Shown: positions 1 to 5,091 of the stretch, one piece after another
Position numbering within the stretch: the stretch's first letter is position 1
Layout of the letters: each line of letters begins with the position of its first letter
Assembly: GCA_038253885.1 (NCBI GenBank)
Contig: JBBSGP010000120.1
Location: 1 to 5,091 of the forward strand
DNA: 5,091 nt
From: JALZAQ01 sp038253885
Lineage (GTDB): Bacteria; Gemmatimonadota; Gemmatimonadetes; Gemmatimonadales; Gemmatimonadaceae
Direction: 5' to 3'
Program-made: the position numbers and the translations under genes
Notes under the pieces: generated by a model
Seen by the model: only the letters and a program-made list of their open reading frames with translations
Databases searched by the model: none
What the model was told of the DNA's origin: nothing

Positions 1-392
1 ACCATGAGTCGCAGGAGCACGTCACTGCCATCGTGCGCCGCGATGACGTAGAGCAGCTCATAGGCGAGCTTGCCGAGGAAGAGAAAGAAGCCGTTCAGCC
101 ACAGGTCGTCCGCAAAGAAGACTCCCTTCATCCACGACGCGGCGAAGCCCACCACCGACAGGGCGAACGCGCTGGCTCCGAAGGTTCGGAGCTGGAGGGA
201 ATCCTCAACGATGCCGATGAGAAAGCCGAGGATCGCGGCCGTGCCGGTTCGCACGCGGATGGCGACCAGCAAGAGGCCGATCATGAGAAAGTCCGGCGAC
301 GCTCGCCATCCGAGAAACGGCCGCAGCAGGTAGTGCAGCACGACCAGCACCGCGAACACGATCGCGAGCCGAAGCGCATCCACACCTCTCAT
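1..392 (-). CDS. mreD: Rod shape-determining protein MreD (partial, C-terminus missing)
   Basis: I translated this frame by hand from an ATG at 392-390. It stays open for 130 codons to the window edge, so the C-terminus is missing (the family is usually about 160-170 residues). The protein is very hydrophobic, with several membrane segments: about residues 8-23 (begins LRLAIVFAVLVVLHYLL), 34-48 (SPDFLMIGLLLVAIR), a segment around GTAAILGFLIGIVEDSL, and two further stretches. The SPDFL and GFLIGIVEDSL motifs are typical of MreD. MreD is an inner-membrane part of the elongasome that works with MreC, MreB, RodA and PBP2 in lateral wall synthesis. Its ATG overlaps the mreC TGA in an ATGA junction (389-392), and no Shine-Dalgarno is visible, so translation is probably coupled to mreC. 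The identification rests on position plus motifs and is strong. Confidence 0.93.
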   Translation of the reverse strand, partial: MRGVDALRLAIVFAVLVVLHYLLRPFLGWRASPDFLMIGLLLVAIRVRTGTAAILGFLIGIVEDSLQLRTFGASAFALSVVGFAASWMKGVFFADDLWLNGFFLFLGKLAYELLYVIAAHDGSDVLLRLM

Positions 393-1336
393 GGCTGCGG
401 CGGTCTCACGGTGCTGTCGGGTAGCGCGACGCCGGCCGCTCCCCGCAACCGTTCACCCGCTTTGACGACGCTCTTCGTCGCGGAATCGAGGCTCTGTCCT
501 CCTCCCCGTGCCCATACGCCGTCGACACCGGCGACGGATCGAGGCGGAAGGAGAATCATCACGTTGGCCATATCCCCCGGCACCACGCTCGGACGCAATA
601 GGTACGTTCGCGCCCAGAGCTCAGAGGTTTTCACCTCGCTCAGCACCATGCCGACCGGGATTCCGCGCGGAAAGGTGCCGCCGAATCCGGAGCTCACCAC
701 GAGCATCCCGGGTTTGAGGGTGCTCCGCACCGGAACGCCGTTCATCTCGAGAAGATAGCGCTCGCGCTCGGCGCCGCTGTGGGCCCTCACGATTCCGAGC
801 GCGCTGCCATCGGCCGCCATCGCGCTCACGCGAAAGTCCGGATGCGATGTCACCAGCGCGATGCTTTGCCAGGGATCCACCGTCTTGACCATCCCGACGA
901 GACCTTCCGGCGCCACCACCGGGCTGAACGGCCGCACTCCGGCGCGGGACCCGGCGCTGAGAGTCACCGCGTATTCCTCTCCCACGGCGCGACTGTGGAG
1001 GACCTCGGCCGGAATGAATCCCCACTGGAGCTGTGCTCCCAGCCCCAGGAGCGCGCGAAGGCGGTCGTTCTCGCCGCGCAGGCCATCCAGCTCCATGGAG
1101 CGCAGCACCACGCTGTCCCGTTCCTGTGTGCGCTGCTCCCGGGTTAGCCAGGCCCGGCGCGAGAGCTCGGCGTTGTATTGCAGCCCGAGGAGTGGAGCGA
1201 CGATAGTGCGGCGGAGCGACGCGGCGATCGGATCACGGACCGTGCCCGGCAAGGTTTCCGCGACCAGCGACAGCACGATGCACGCGGCAAACATTGCCAG
1301 ATCGCGCCGGCTGAACGAGCGTGCGGAGATCGCCAC
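389..1336 (-). CDS. mreC: Rod shape-determining protein MreC
   Basis: This is a 315-residue bitopic membrane protein of normal MreC length. A short basic N-terminus is followed by one membrane segment (about residues 12-29), then a helical, probably coiled-coil stretch (about 55-97, rich in Arg, Glu and Leu with a GENDRLRALLGL core). The periplasmic beta-domain region follows (about 105-260), with the family signature VVSSGFGGTFPRGIPVGMV. The last 50 or so residues are a low-complexity Gly/Ser/Pro-rich tail ending in PPQP, outside the conserved domain. MreC scaffolds the elongasome in the periplasm and activates PBP2-RodA. The start is GTG (1336-1334), chosen because the membrane segment begins right after it and a GAGG Shine-Dalgarno lies 7 nt upstream, inside the mreB stop region. 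It lies 9 bp after mreB and overlaps mreD by 4 bp, so the three genes are one operon. Confidence 0.97.
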   Translation of the reverse strand: MAISARSFSRRDLAMFAACIVLSLVAETLPGTVRDPIAASLRRTIVAPLLGLQYNAELSRRAWLTREQRTQERDSVVLRSMELDGLRGENDRLRALLGLGAQLQWGFIPAEVLHSRAVGEEYAVTLSAGSRAGVRPFSPVVAPEGLVGMVKTVDPWQSIALVTSHPDFRVSAMAADGSALGIVRAHSGAERERYLLEMNGVPVRSTLKPGMLVVSSGFGGTFPRGIPVGMVLSEVKTSELWARTYLLRPSVVPGDMANVMILLPPRSVAGVDGVWARGGGQSLDSATKSVVKAGERLRGAAGVALPDSTVRPPQP

Positions 1337-1343
1337 GGGTGTG

Positions 1344-1347
1344 CCTC
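1344..1347 (-). promoter_or_regulatory. Ribosome binding site of mreC, overlapping the mreB stop
   Basis: On the minus strand the sequence reads TGAGGCACACCC and then GTG. The GAGG (1347-1344) overlaps the mreB TGA stop and lies 7 nt before the GTG start. This supports the GTG start of mreC and suggests re-initiation by ribosomes finishing mreB. It is the clearest Shine-Dalgarno I found in the window. Confidence 0.7.
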
Positions 1348-2383
1348 AGCGGTCCAGAACGGACCGGTATTTCTCCTCGTCGTCGAGGATCCGGCCCGTC
1401 CCGCGCACGACGCAGGTGAGCGGATCCTCATCCACGTGAATGGGAAGGTTCGTCTCCTGGCTCAGCAACAGGTCGAGGCCACGGATGAGGGCGCCTCCGC
1501 CCGTCATCACGATGCCACGGTCCACGATATCGCTCGCGAGCTCGGGCGGTGTGATCTCGAGAGCGCGACGCACGGCATCCACGATCTGCTGGATCGGCTC
1601 CTGGATCGCCTCGCGAATCTCGCTCGAGTGCACTCGCACCGTCTTCGGGATGCCGGACACGAGGTCGCGCCCCTTGACCTCCATCTCGCGCTCCTCTCCC
1701 ACCGGCGCGGCGGACCCGATCTGGATCTTGATCTGCTCGGCGGTGGGCTCGCCGATCAGCAGGTTGTAATTCTTCCGCATGAATTGGACGATCGCCGTGT
1801 CCAGCTCATCGCCCCCGGTCCGGATCGACGTGTCGCTGACGATGCCCGACAGCGCGATCACGGCGATCTCGGTCGTGCCGCCACCAATGTCGATCACCAT
1901 GTTGCCAGTCGGTGTCTCGACGGGCAACCCCACGCCGATCGCGGCCGCCATCGGCTCGGCGACCATGAAGACCTCCTTCGCACCGGCGCCGAGGGCGGAG
2001 TCACGGACCGCTCTCTTCTCCACCTCGGTGATTCCCGAGGGCACGCACACGATCACACGTGGCTTCACCTTGAAGACGTGGTTGTCGATGATGAGCGTGA
2101 GGAAATACCGCAGCATCTTCTCGGTCACGTCGAAGTCGGCGATCACACCGTCCTTCATCGGACGCACCGCGATGATGCCCTCCGGTGTGCGTCCCAGCAT
2201 CCGCTTGGCTTCCAGACCGACGCCCTTGATCTGGCCGGTCGCGCGGTCGATCGCGACCACGGAGGGCTCATTGAGAACGATGCCCTCCCCTTTGACGTAG
2301 ATGAGGGTATTCGCGGTGCCGAGATCCACGGCAATCGCGTTCGCAGGAAAGAACGAGCCCGCTTTGAAAAAGGGCCAGCGCAT
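1346..2383 (-). CDS. mreB: Rod shape-determining actin homologue MreB
   Basis: This 345-residue actin-fold ATPase has the normal MreB length. It forms membrane-bound antiparallel filaments that orient the peptidoglycan elongation machinery. The nucleotide site is complete: phosphate-1 loop DLGTANT (residues 20-26), phosphate-2 loop DIGGGTTE (165-172) and adenosine motif TGGGA (294-298). Other hallmarks are NEPSVVAI (38-45), AVRPMKDGVIADF (72-84), VPSGITEVEKRAV (114-126) and AEPMAAAIG (142-150), whose E143 is the expected catalytic glutamate. The N-terminus MRWPFFKAGSFF is aromatic and basic, as expected for a membrane-anchoring segment. The start is the ATG at 2383-2381, which places the phosphate-1 loop at the usual distance. 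No good Shine-Dalgarno precedes it. It is the first gene of mreBCD, and its leader contains a perfect palindrome (2401-2416). Confidence 0.99.
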   Translation of the reverse strand: MRWPFFKAGSFFPANAIAVDLGTANTLIYVKGEGIVLNEPSVVAIDRATGQIKGVGLEAKRMLGRTPEGIIAVRPMKDGVIADFDVTEKMLRYFLTLIIDNHVFKVKPRVIVCVPSGITEVEKRAVRDSALGAGAKEVFMVAEPMAAAIGVGLPVETPTGNMVIDIGGGTTEIAVIALSGIVSDTSIRTGGDELDTAIVQFMRKNYNLLIGEPTAEQIKIQIGSAAPVGEEREMEVKGRDLVSGIPKTVRVHSSEIREAIQEPIQQIVDAVRRALEITPPELASDIVDRGIVMTGGGALIRGLDLLLSQETNLPIHVDEDPLTCVVRGTGRILDDEEKYRSVLDR

Positions 2384-2400
2384 CAGGGATTTGGCTCGGG

Positions 2401-2416
2401 CGTTCCCTTGGGAACG
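2401..2416. repeat. Perfect 16-bp inverted repeat in the mreB leader
   Basis: The sequence CGTTCCC-TT-GGGAACG has perfect 7-bp arms around a 2-base centre. It lies 17 bp upstream of the mreB ATG and downstream of the candidate mre promoter. As DNA it could be a repressor operator bound by a dimer. As mre mRNA it could fold into a 6-bp stem with a CAAG tetraloop just before the start codon. No T-run follows on either strand, so it is not a standard intrinsic terminator. The symmetry is seen directly; any function is inferred. Confidence 0.5.
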
Positions 2417-2456
2417 GAAGCGGCAACGGAGGGGGGGACTGGCACGGTCGGAGGGT

Positions 2457-2485
2457 AAACTAGTACGGCAGGCAAACTACAGCAA
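2457..2485 (-). promoter_or_regulatory. Candidate promoter of the mreBCD operon
   Basis: On the minus strand TTGCTG (2485-2480) and TAGTTT (2462-2457) are separated by exactly 17 bp. Transcription would start near 2450 and give a leader of about 67 nt before the mreB ATG. Each hexamer matches the sigma-70 consensus at only about three of six positions, so this is a weak call. It is supported mainly by the correct spacing and by lying in an AT-richer patch of the only sizeable intergenic gap. TAGTTT also occurs a second time, directly after the -35 hexamer (2479-2474). Confidence 0.3.
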
Positions 2486-2494
2486 GACGTTGAC

Positions 2495-2524
2495 TTGACA
2501 TGACCTAGCGCGTTTCGGCATCAT
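2495..2524 (+). promoter_or_regulatory. Candidate promoter of the ferredoxin-reductase unit, possibly leaderless
   Basis: A perfect -35 hexamer TTGACA (2495-2500) is followed after 18 bp by CATCAT (2519-2524), which matches four of six positions of TATAAT. A start about six bases downstream would fall on or next to the ferredoxin ATG at 2530. That predicts an mRNA with almost no 5' leader, and no Shine-Dalgarno precedes this ATG. A second -35-like hexamer, TTGACT, abuts it at 2490-2495. The hexamers are seen directly; promoter activity is inferred. Confidence 0.4.
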
Positions 2525-2529
2525 CGGCC

Positions 2530-2757
2530 ATGCCGCGTTCCCTGTCCGTCGATATTGCGATCGTGGATCTCGCCGCGTGTGATGCCTGCGGCCTCTGCAT
2601 GCCGCTGTGTCCTCCGGAAGCGATCCACCTTGGACGTGACGGTTTGCGCATCGATCCCGTAACATGCACGGGCTGCCGCAAATGCATCGCGCCCTGTCCG
2701 GTCGGAGCGCTGAGCATGATCGGACGCCTGCCGATCGCGCTCGCCGGCTGCGTATGA
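2530..2757 (+). CDS. Small 2x[4Fe-4S] ferredoxin, likely partner of the downstream reductase
   Basis: This 75-residue bacterial-type ferredoxin is a low-potential electron carrier. It has two complete cluster motifs: C17-x2-C20-x2-C23-x3-C27-P and C46-x2-C49-x2-C52-x3-C56-P. The fourth Cys of each motif would bind the other cluster, as in clostridial ferredoxins. Between them is the usual short hairpin containing GLRIDPVTC. There is no signal peptide or membrane segment, so it should be cytoplasmic. An additional Cys (C74) lies next to the C-terminus. The start is the ATG at 2530, the first in this frame near the cluster motif. It has no Shine-Dalgarno and sits close to a candidate promoter. 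The TGA stop overlaps the ATG of the flavoprotein gene (ATGA at 2754-2757), so the two are almost certainly co-translated and the ferredoxin probably delivers electrons to that enzyme. The family is certain; the partner is inferred. Confidence 0.93.
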   Translation: MPRSLSVDIAIVDLAACDACGLCMPLCPPEAIHLGRDGLRIDPVTCTGCRKCIAPCPVGALSMIGRLPIALAGCV

Positions 2758-3932
2758 CGGCACTCCGCTGCGACGTCCTCGTGGTCGGAGGCGGCCCGGC
2801 GGGACTCATAGCGGGCCGTGAGATCGCCTCGCGCGATCCGGGGCTGGATGTCCTGCTGGTAGAGCGCGACCGCGCCATCGGTTCCCCGGTCCGCTGCGGC
2901 GAAGGTGTCGGAAGCAGAGGGCTGCAGGAGTTCATCGACATTGCGGGCGCCGACTGGATCTCGCGCCAGATCTCGCGCGTGATCTTCTGGGCACCGGACG
3001 GCACCGAGGTACGCGTCGCCGAGGGTGACGTCGGCTACATCCTCGACCGATCGCGTTTCGAGCCTGCTCTCGCCGCGCAGGCCGGAGGCGCCGGCGTGGA
3101 TGTGCGCGTCGGCACGGAGGTCACGGCAATTCGCCGCCACGGCGCGGGCTGGGAGGCCGATCTTTCCGGTCCCCGCGGCGCCGAGCGCCTGCTCGCCCGG
3201 CTGGTGATCGCGGCGGACGGCGTCGAGGGAATGGTGGGACGGTGGGCAGGACTCGACACCCGGGTACCGGCGCGCGACATGGAGAGCTGCGCGCAGTACG
3301 TCATCTCCGGCATCGATTTCGACCCCGACGCGATCTACCTGCACTTTGGCCAGCAGGTGGCTCCCGGCGGCTACGCTTGGGTATTTCCCAAGGGTGTTGG
3401 AGTCGCGAACGTCGGGCTGGGCATCGTCGCGCTGCGCGCCGACGGTCGTCCGGCGCGCACCTATCTCGACGCCTACGCGGACCGGTACTTCCCTACCGGG
3501 ACGCGAACCGGCTACACCGTGGGCGGAGTCATCGTCCATCCGACAATCAAGCGCACGGTCACCGACTCGCTCCTCTCATGCGGCGATGCCGCGCACATGA
3601 TCAATCCGCTGTCGGGGGGCGGTATCGTCAACGCGATGAAGGCGGGACAGCTGGCCGCGAAGGTTGCCACGGACGCGTTGGCCGCCGGCGATACGAGCGC
3701 CGGCCGACTGCAGCGCTACCATGACGAGTGGATGACACTCCTCGGAGAGGACCATCTGCGGTTCTACAAACTCAAGGAGGCGCTGAACCGCTTCGATGAC
3801 GGCTTCTTCAACGCGCTCGCGGCCACGGTGAATCGCGTGCCCGAGGAGAAGCGCTCGCTGGGTCGAATCTTCGCGAGCGCGCTGCTTCACCATCCGACTC
3901 TGTTGCCGGTGGTCGCCAAGTACTTCGTCTAG
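2754..3932 (+). CDS. FAD-dependent geranylgeranyl reductase family protein
   Basis: This 392-residue flavoprotein belongs to the geranylgeranyl reductase (FixC-like) family, which reduces C=C bonds in polyprenyl chains. The Rossmann FAD motif is VVGGGPAGL (residues 10-18), with E37 at the end of the second strand for the ribose. Next come PVRCGEGV (45-52), resembling the Cys-containing motif of archaeal reductases, and AADG (153-156). YAWVFP (207-212) with GLG at 221-223 fits the archaeal YxWxFP-x8-GxG active-site pattern. The second FAD motif CGDAAHMINPLSGGG (from 276, D278) follows. No signal peptide or membrane helix is evident. I chose the ATG at 2754 rather than an in-frame ATG at 2664, because the extra 30 residues lie inside the ferredoxin gene and do not resemble the family. 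The ATG overlaps the ferredoxin stop. The natural substrate (menaquinone tail, undecaprenyl-type carrier, other isoprenoid lipid, or chlorophyll precursor) cannot be read from sequence; no pigment genes are in view. Confidence 0.9.
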   Translation: MTALRCDVLVVGGGPAGLIAGREIASRDPGLDVLLVERDRAIGSPVRCGEGVGSRGLQEFIDIAGADWISRQISRVIFWAPDGTEVRVAEGDVGYILDRSRFEPALAAQAGGAGVDVRVGTEVTAIRRHGAGWEADLSGPRGAERLLARLVIAADGVEGMVGRWAGLDTRVPARDMESCAQYVISGIDFDPDAIYLHFGQQVAPGGYAWVFPKGVGVANVGLGIVALRADGRPARTYLDAYADRYFPTGTRTGYTVGGVIVHPTIKRTVTDSLLSCGDAAHMINPLSGGGIVNAMKAGQLAAKVATDALAAGDTSAGRLQRYHDEWMTLLGEDHLRFYKLKEALNRFDDGFFNALAATVNRVPEEKRSLGRIFASALLHHPTLLPVVAKYFV

Positions 3933-4735
3933 GCTTGGGCCCGAGCAGCCCGCCAAATCGCGGTGCCGACGGCGCATCGGTTCGCGCCCACGGCGCCAAC
4001 CCACTCCACGGCCGCGAGAGGTCCCACTCCAGGAGTCGGTGGGGACCAGAGATAGACGGGCAGGCGGGGGATCGACATGATTGCTCCCCGCCATGGCCGC
4101 GCGAGCACGACCCCGGCCACGTATCCCTCGGAGCGGGCGAGGTCCTCCTCCCGGCGGCGCGCCGACCCGAAGGGGTAGCTCACCATTCTCGGTGGGCTGC
4201 CGAGCGCGTGGAACATTGTGTCACGTGAGCGCCTGAGCTCCGCCGCGACCTCCACCGGCGACAACCAGGTGAGCCTCGGATGGGTGGCGGTGTGCGAGAT
4301 GAACTCGATGCCGCGCCCCTGCCAGCGACGAATGTCCCGCCAGGCGAGGTGAGCAAAACGGCGACCTCCGTACGCGACGTCCCATCGATTGAGCGCGCCG
4401 GCATAATCGGTGATTACCGAGCAGATGGCCCGGTACCCGTGCGCTTCGAGCACGGGGAAGGCGTGATCTCGAAGACCTCGATACGCATCGTCGAAGGTCA
4501 GCACCAGGTCGCGCGGTCCGGGCGCTCGCTCGCCACGCGCGCACGCCAGCAGATCCTCGATCCCGAGCGTCTGCCAGCCGGCCGATGCCAGTCGTTCCAC
4601 CTGCCGCTCGAAACGCCGCGGCGAGATACGGGTCACGCCGAGCTCCCGTCTCCTCTCTATCTTGTGCCAGCAGAGGATGGGAGGCAGCCGCGGCGCCTCC
4701 GGCTGTGAACGATCGGCTCTAGCGGAGGAACGCAT
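3929..4735 (-). CDS. Polysaccharide deacetylase (NodB/CE4) family protein, no export signal
   Basis: This 268-residue protein has a NodB-homology domain, the fold of metal-dependent enzymes that remove acetyl groups from sugar polymers or precursors. The first strand is LPPILCWHKIE (17-27). Motif 1 is LTFDDAYRG (79-87), with D82 as expected catalytic base and D83 as metal ligand. Motif 2 is SHTATHP (147-153), with H148 and H152 as the other metal ligands. YPFG (187-190) follows, and a late IPRLPVY stretch is also family-like. No hydrophobic signal or anchor is present at the N-terminus, so it may act in the cytoplasm, as some glycan-biosynthesis members do. The ATG at 4735 is the only plausible start before the conserved first strand. 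It lies 17 bp inside the upstream alanine dehydrogenase gene, without a clear Shine-Dalgarno, suggesting coupled translation. Its TAG stop overlaps the stop of the convergent reductase gene. The substrate is unknown. Confidence 0.85.
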   Translation of the reverse strand: MRSSARADRSQPEAPRLPPILCWHKIERRRELGVTRISPRRFERQVERLASAGWQTLGIEDLLACARGERAPGPRDLVLTFDDAYRGLRDHAFPVLEAHGYRAICSVITDYAGALNRWDVAYGGRRFAHLAWRDIRRWQGRGIEFISHTATHPRLTWLSPVEVAAELRRSRDTMFHALGSPPRMVSYPFGSARRREEDLARSEGYVAGVVLARPWRGAIMSIPRLPVYLWSPPTPGVGPLAAVEWVGAVGANRCAVGTAIWRAARAQA

Positions 4736-5091
4736 CCGGCGACTCGGCCGTCAGCCCGAACGCCTCGGCGACGGCGGCATAGACCACCGTGCCGTTCACG
4801 ATGTTCAGCCCCTTCTTGAGCGCCGGATTCTCGCGGAGCGCCTGCGACCATCCCTTGTTCGCCAGCTGCATCGCGTACGGAAACGTCGCGTTGGTGAGAG
4901 CCAGCGTCGACGTCCGAGGAACGCCGCCGGGCATGTTGGCCACCCCGTAATGAATCACGCCATCCACGACGTACGTCGGGTTCTCGTGCGTCGTCGCCTT
5001 GATGGTCTCCACACATCCCCCCTGATCGATCGCCACGTCCACGATCACCGAGCCGGGCTGCATTCGCTTGAGATCCTCGCGCCGCACGAGC
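4719..5091 (-). CDS. ald: Alanine dehydrogenase (partial, C-terminal part only)
   Basis: The frame is open to the right edge and ends at TAG (4721-4719), giving about 123 residues of the C-terminal part of an enzyme of roughly 370. Alanine dehydrogenase (EC 1.4.1.1) reversibly deaminates L-alanine to pyruvate and ammonia with NAD. The fragment carries family-specific blocks: LVRREDLKRMQPGSVIVDVA, AIDQGGCVET, HYGVANMPGGVPRTST, ALTNATFPYAMQLANKGW and NPALKKGLNI. The Asp of AIDQGG and the Asn of VANMP correspond to the conserved catalytic/NAD-site Asp and Asn of the family. It is intact as far as visible, with no frameshift. A GTG at 5087-5085 is an internal valine, not a start. The 3' end overlaps the deacetylase-family gene by 17 bp, so the two probably share a transcript. 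Saccharopine dehydrogenase and transhydrogenase alpha subunits are relatives but lack this exact C-terminal block. Confidence 0.96.
   Translation of the reverse strand, partial: LVRREDLKRMQPGSVIVDVAIDQGGCVETIKATTHENPTYVVDGVIHYGVANMPGGVPRTSTLALTNATFPYAMQLANKGWSQALRENPALKKGLNIVNGTVVYAAVAEAFGLTAESPDAFLR

Noticed and set aside
33..758. A 241-codon plus-strand open frame opposite mreD and the 3' end of mreC
   Set aside because: The product is low-complexity and charged with no family resemblance. The minus-strand frame gives clear MreD and MreC.
1178..2458. A 426-codon open frame on the plus strand, antisense to mreB and the mreC start
   Set aside because: It lies opposite mreB, whose motifs are unmistakable. 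Its translation is rich in Asp, His and Arg with no recognisable domain, as expected from antisense reading of GC-rich codons.
2664..2753. An upstream ATG that would extend the reductase by 30 residues
   Set aside because: The extension lies within the ferredoxin coding region, resembles no flavoprotein N-terminus, and would move the FAD motif far from the N-terminus. The ATG at 2754 gives the standard start and an ATGA overlap.
2505..3539. A 344-codon minus-strand open frame opposite the ferredoxin and reductase genes
   Set aside because: The plus strand encodes two proteins with full cofactor motifs. The antisense product is Arg/Asp/Ala-rich without motifs.
3933..3955. A GC-rich dyad (CTTGGGCCCGAG and flank) just after the reductase stop, considered as a terminator
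   Set aside because: The arms have no loop and an imperfect pair, and no T-run follows. It also lies inside the deacetylase-family coding sequence.
4719..5087. Reading the alanine dehydrogenase fragment as a complete small protein starting at 5087
   Set aside because: The GTG there is an internal valine in a conserved LVRREDL block and the frame stays open to the window edge, so this is the 3' part of a longer gene.

Overview
The window is GC-rich (roughly two-thirds G+C by eye) and almost fully coding. It reads as bacterial chromosome from a Gram-negative-type, rod-forming organism. The phylum is not provable by reading alone. An mreBCD locus, a high-GC codon pattern and an alanine dehydrogenase gene fit a group such as Gemmatimonadota or a related environmental phylum; this is an impression, not a database result. 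There are seven protein genes, two of them cut by the window edges. I saw no tRNA, rRNA, CRISPR array or insertion sequence.

Layout. Positions 1-2383 (minus strand) hold the cell-shape operon mreB-mreC-mreD in the usual order. mreC starts 9 bases after mreB, mreD overlaps mreC by an ATGA junction, and mreD runs off the left edge. Positions 2384-2529 are a divergent intergenic region of 146 bp. It carries candidate back-to-back promoters and a perfect 16-bp palindrome in the mreB leader. Positions 2530-3932 (plus strand) hold a two-gene unit: a small 2x[4Fe-4S] ferredoxin, then a geranylgeranyl-reductase-family flavoprotein joined by another ATGA overlap. Positions 3929-5091 (minus strand) hold the 3' end of an alanine dehydrogenase gene, followed by an overlapping polysaccharide-deacetylase-family gene. 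That gene converges on the reductase so tightly that their stop codons share the palindrome CTAG.

How the genes work together. MreB, MreC and MreD are parts of the elongasome that directs lateral peptidoglycan synthesis. The ferredoxin is the plausible electron donor for the flavoprotein, which by its motifs should saturate double bonds of a polyprenyl chain (quinone, lipid carrier or another isoprenoid). The deacetylase-like protein has the NodB-fold metal and catalytic motifs but no visible export signal. The alanine dehydrogenase interconverts L-alanine and pyruvate. The most interesting item is the translationally coupled ferredoxin-reductase pair. It resembles the archaeal arrangement for making saturated isoprenoid lipids, but here it sits in a bacterial genome, divergent from the cell-shape operon and possibly expressed as a leaderless mRNA.
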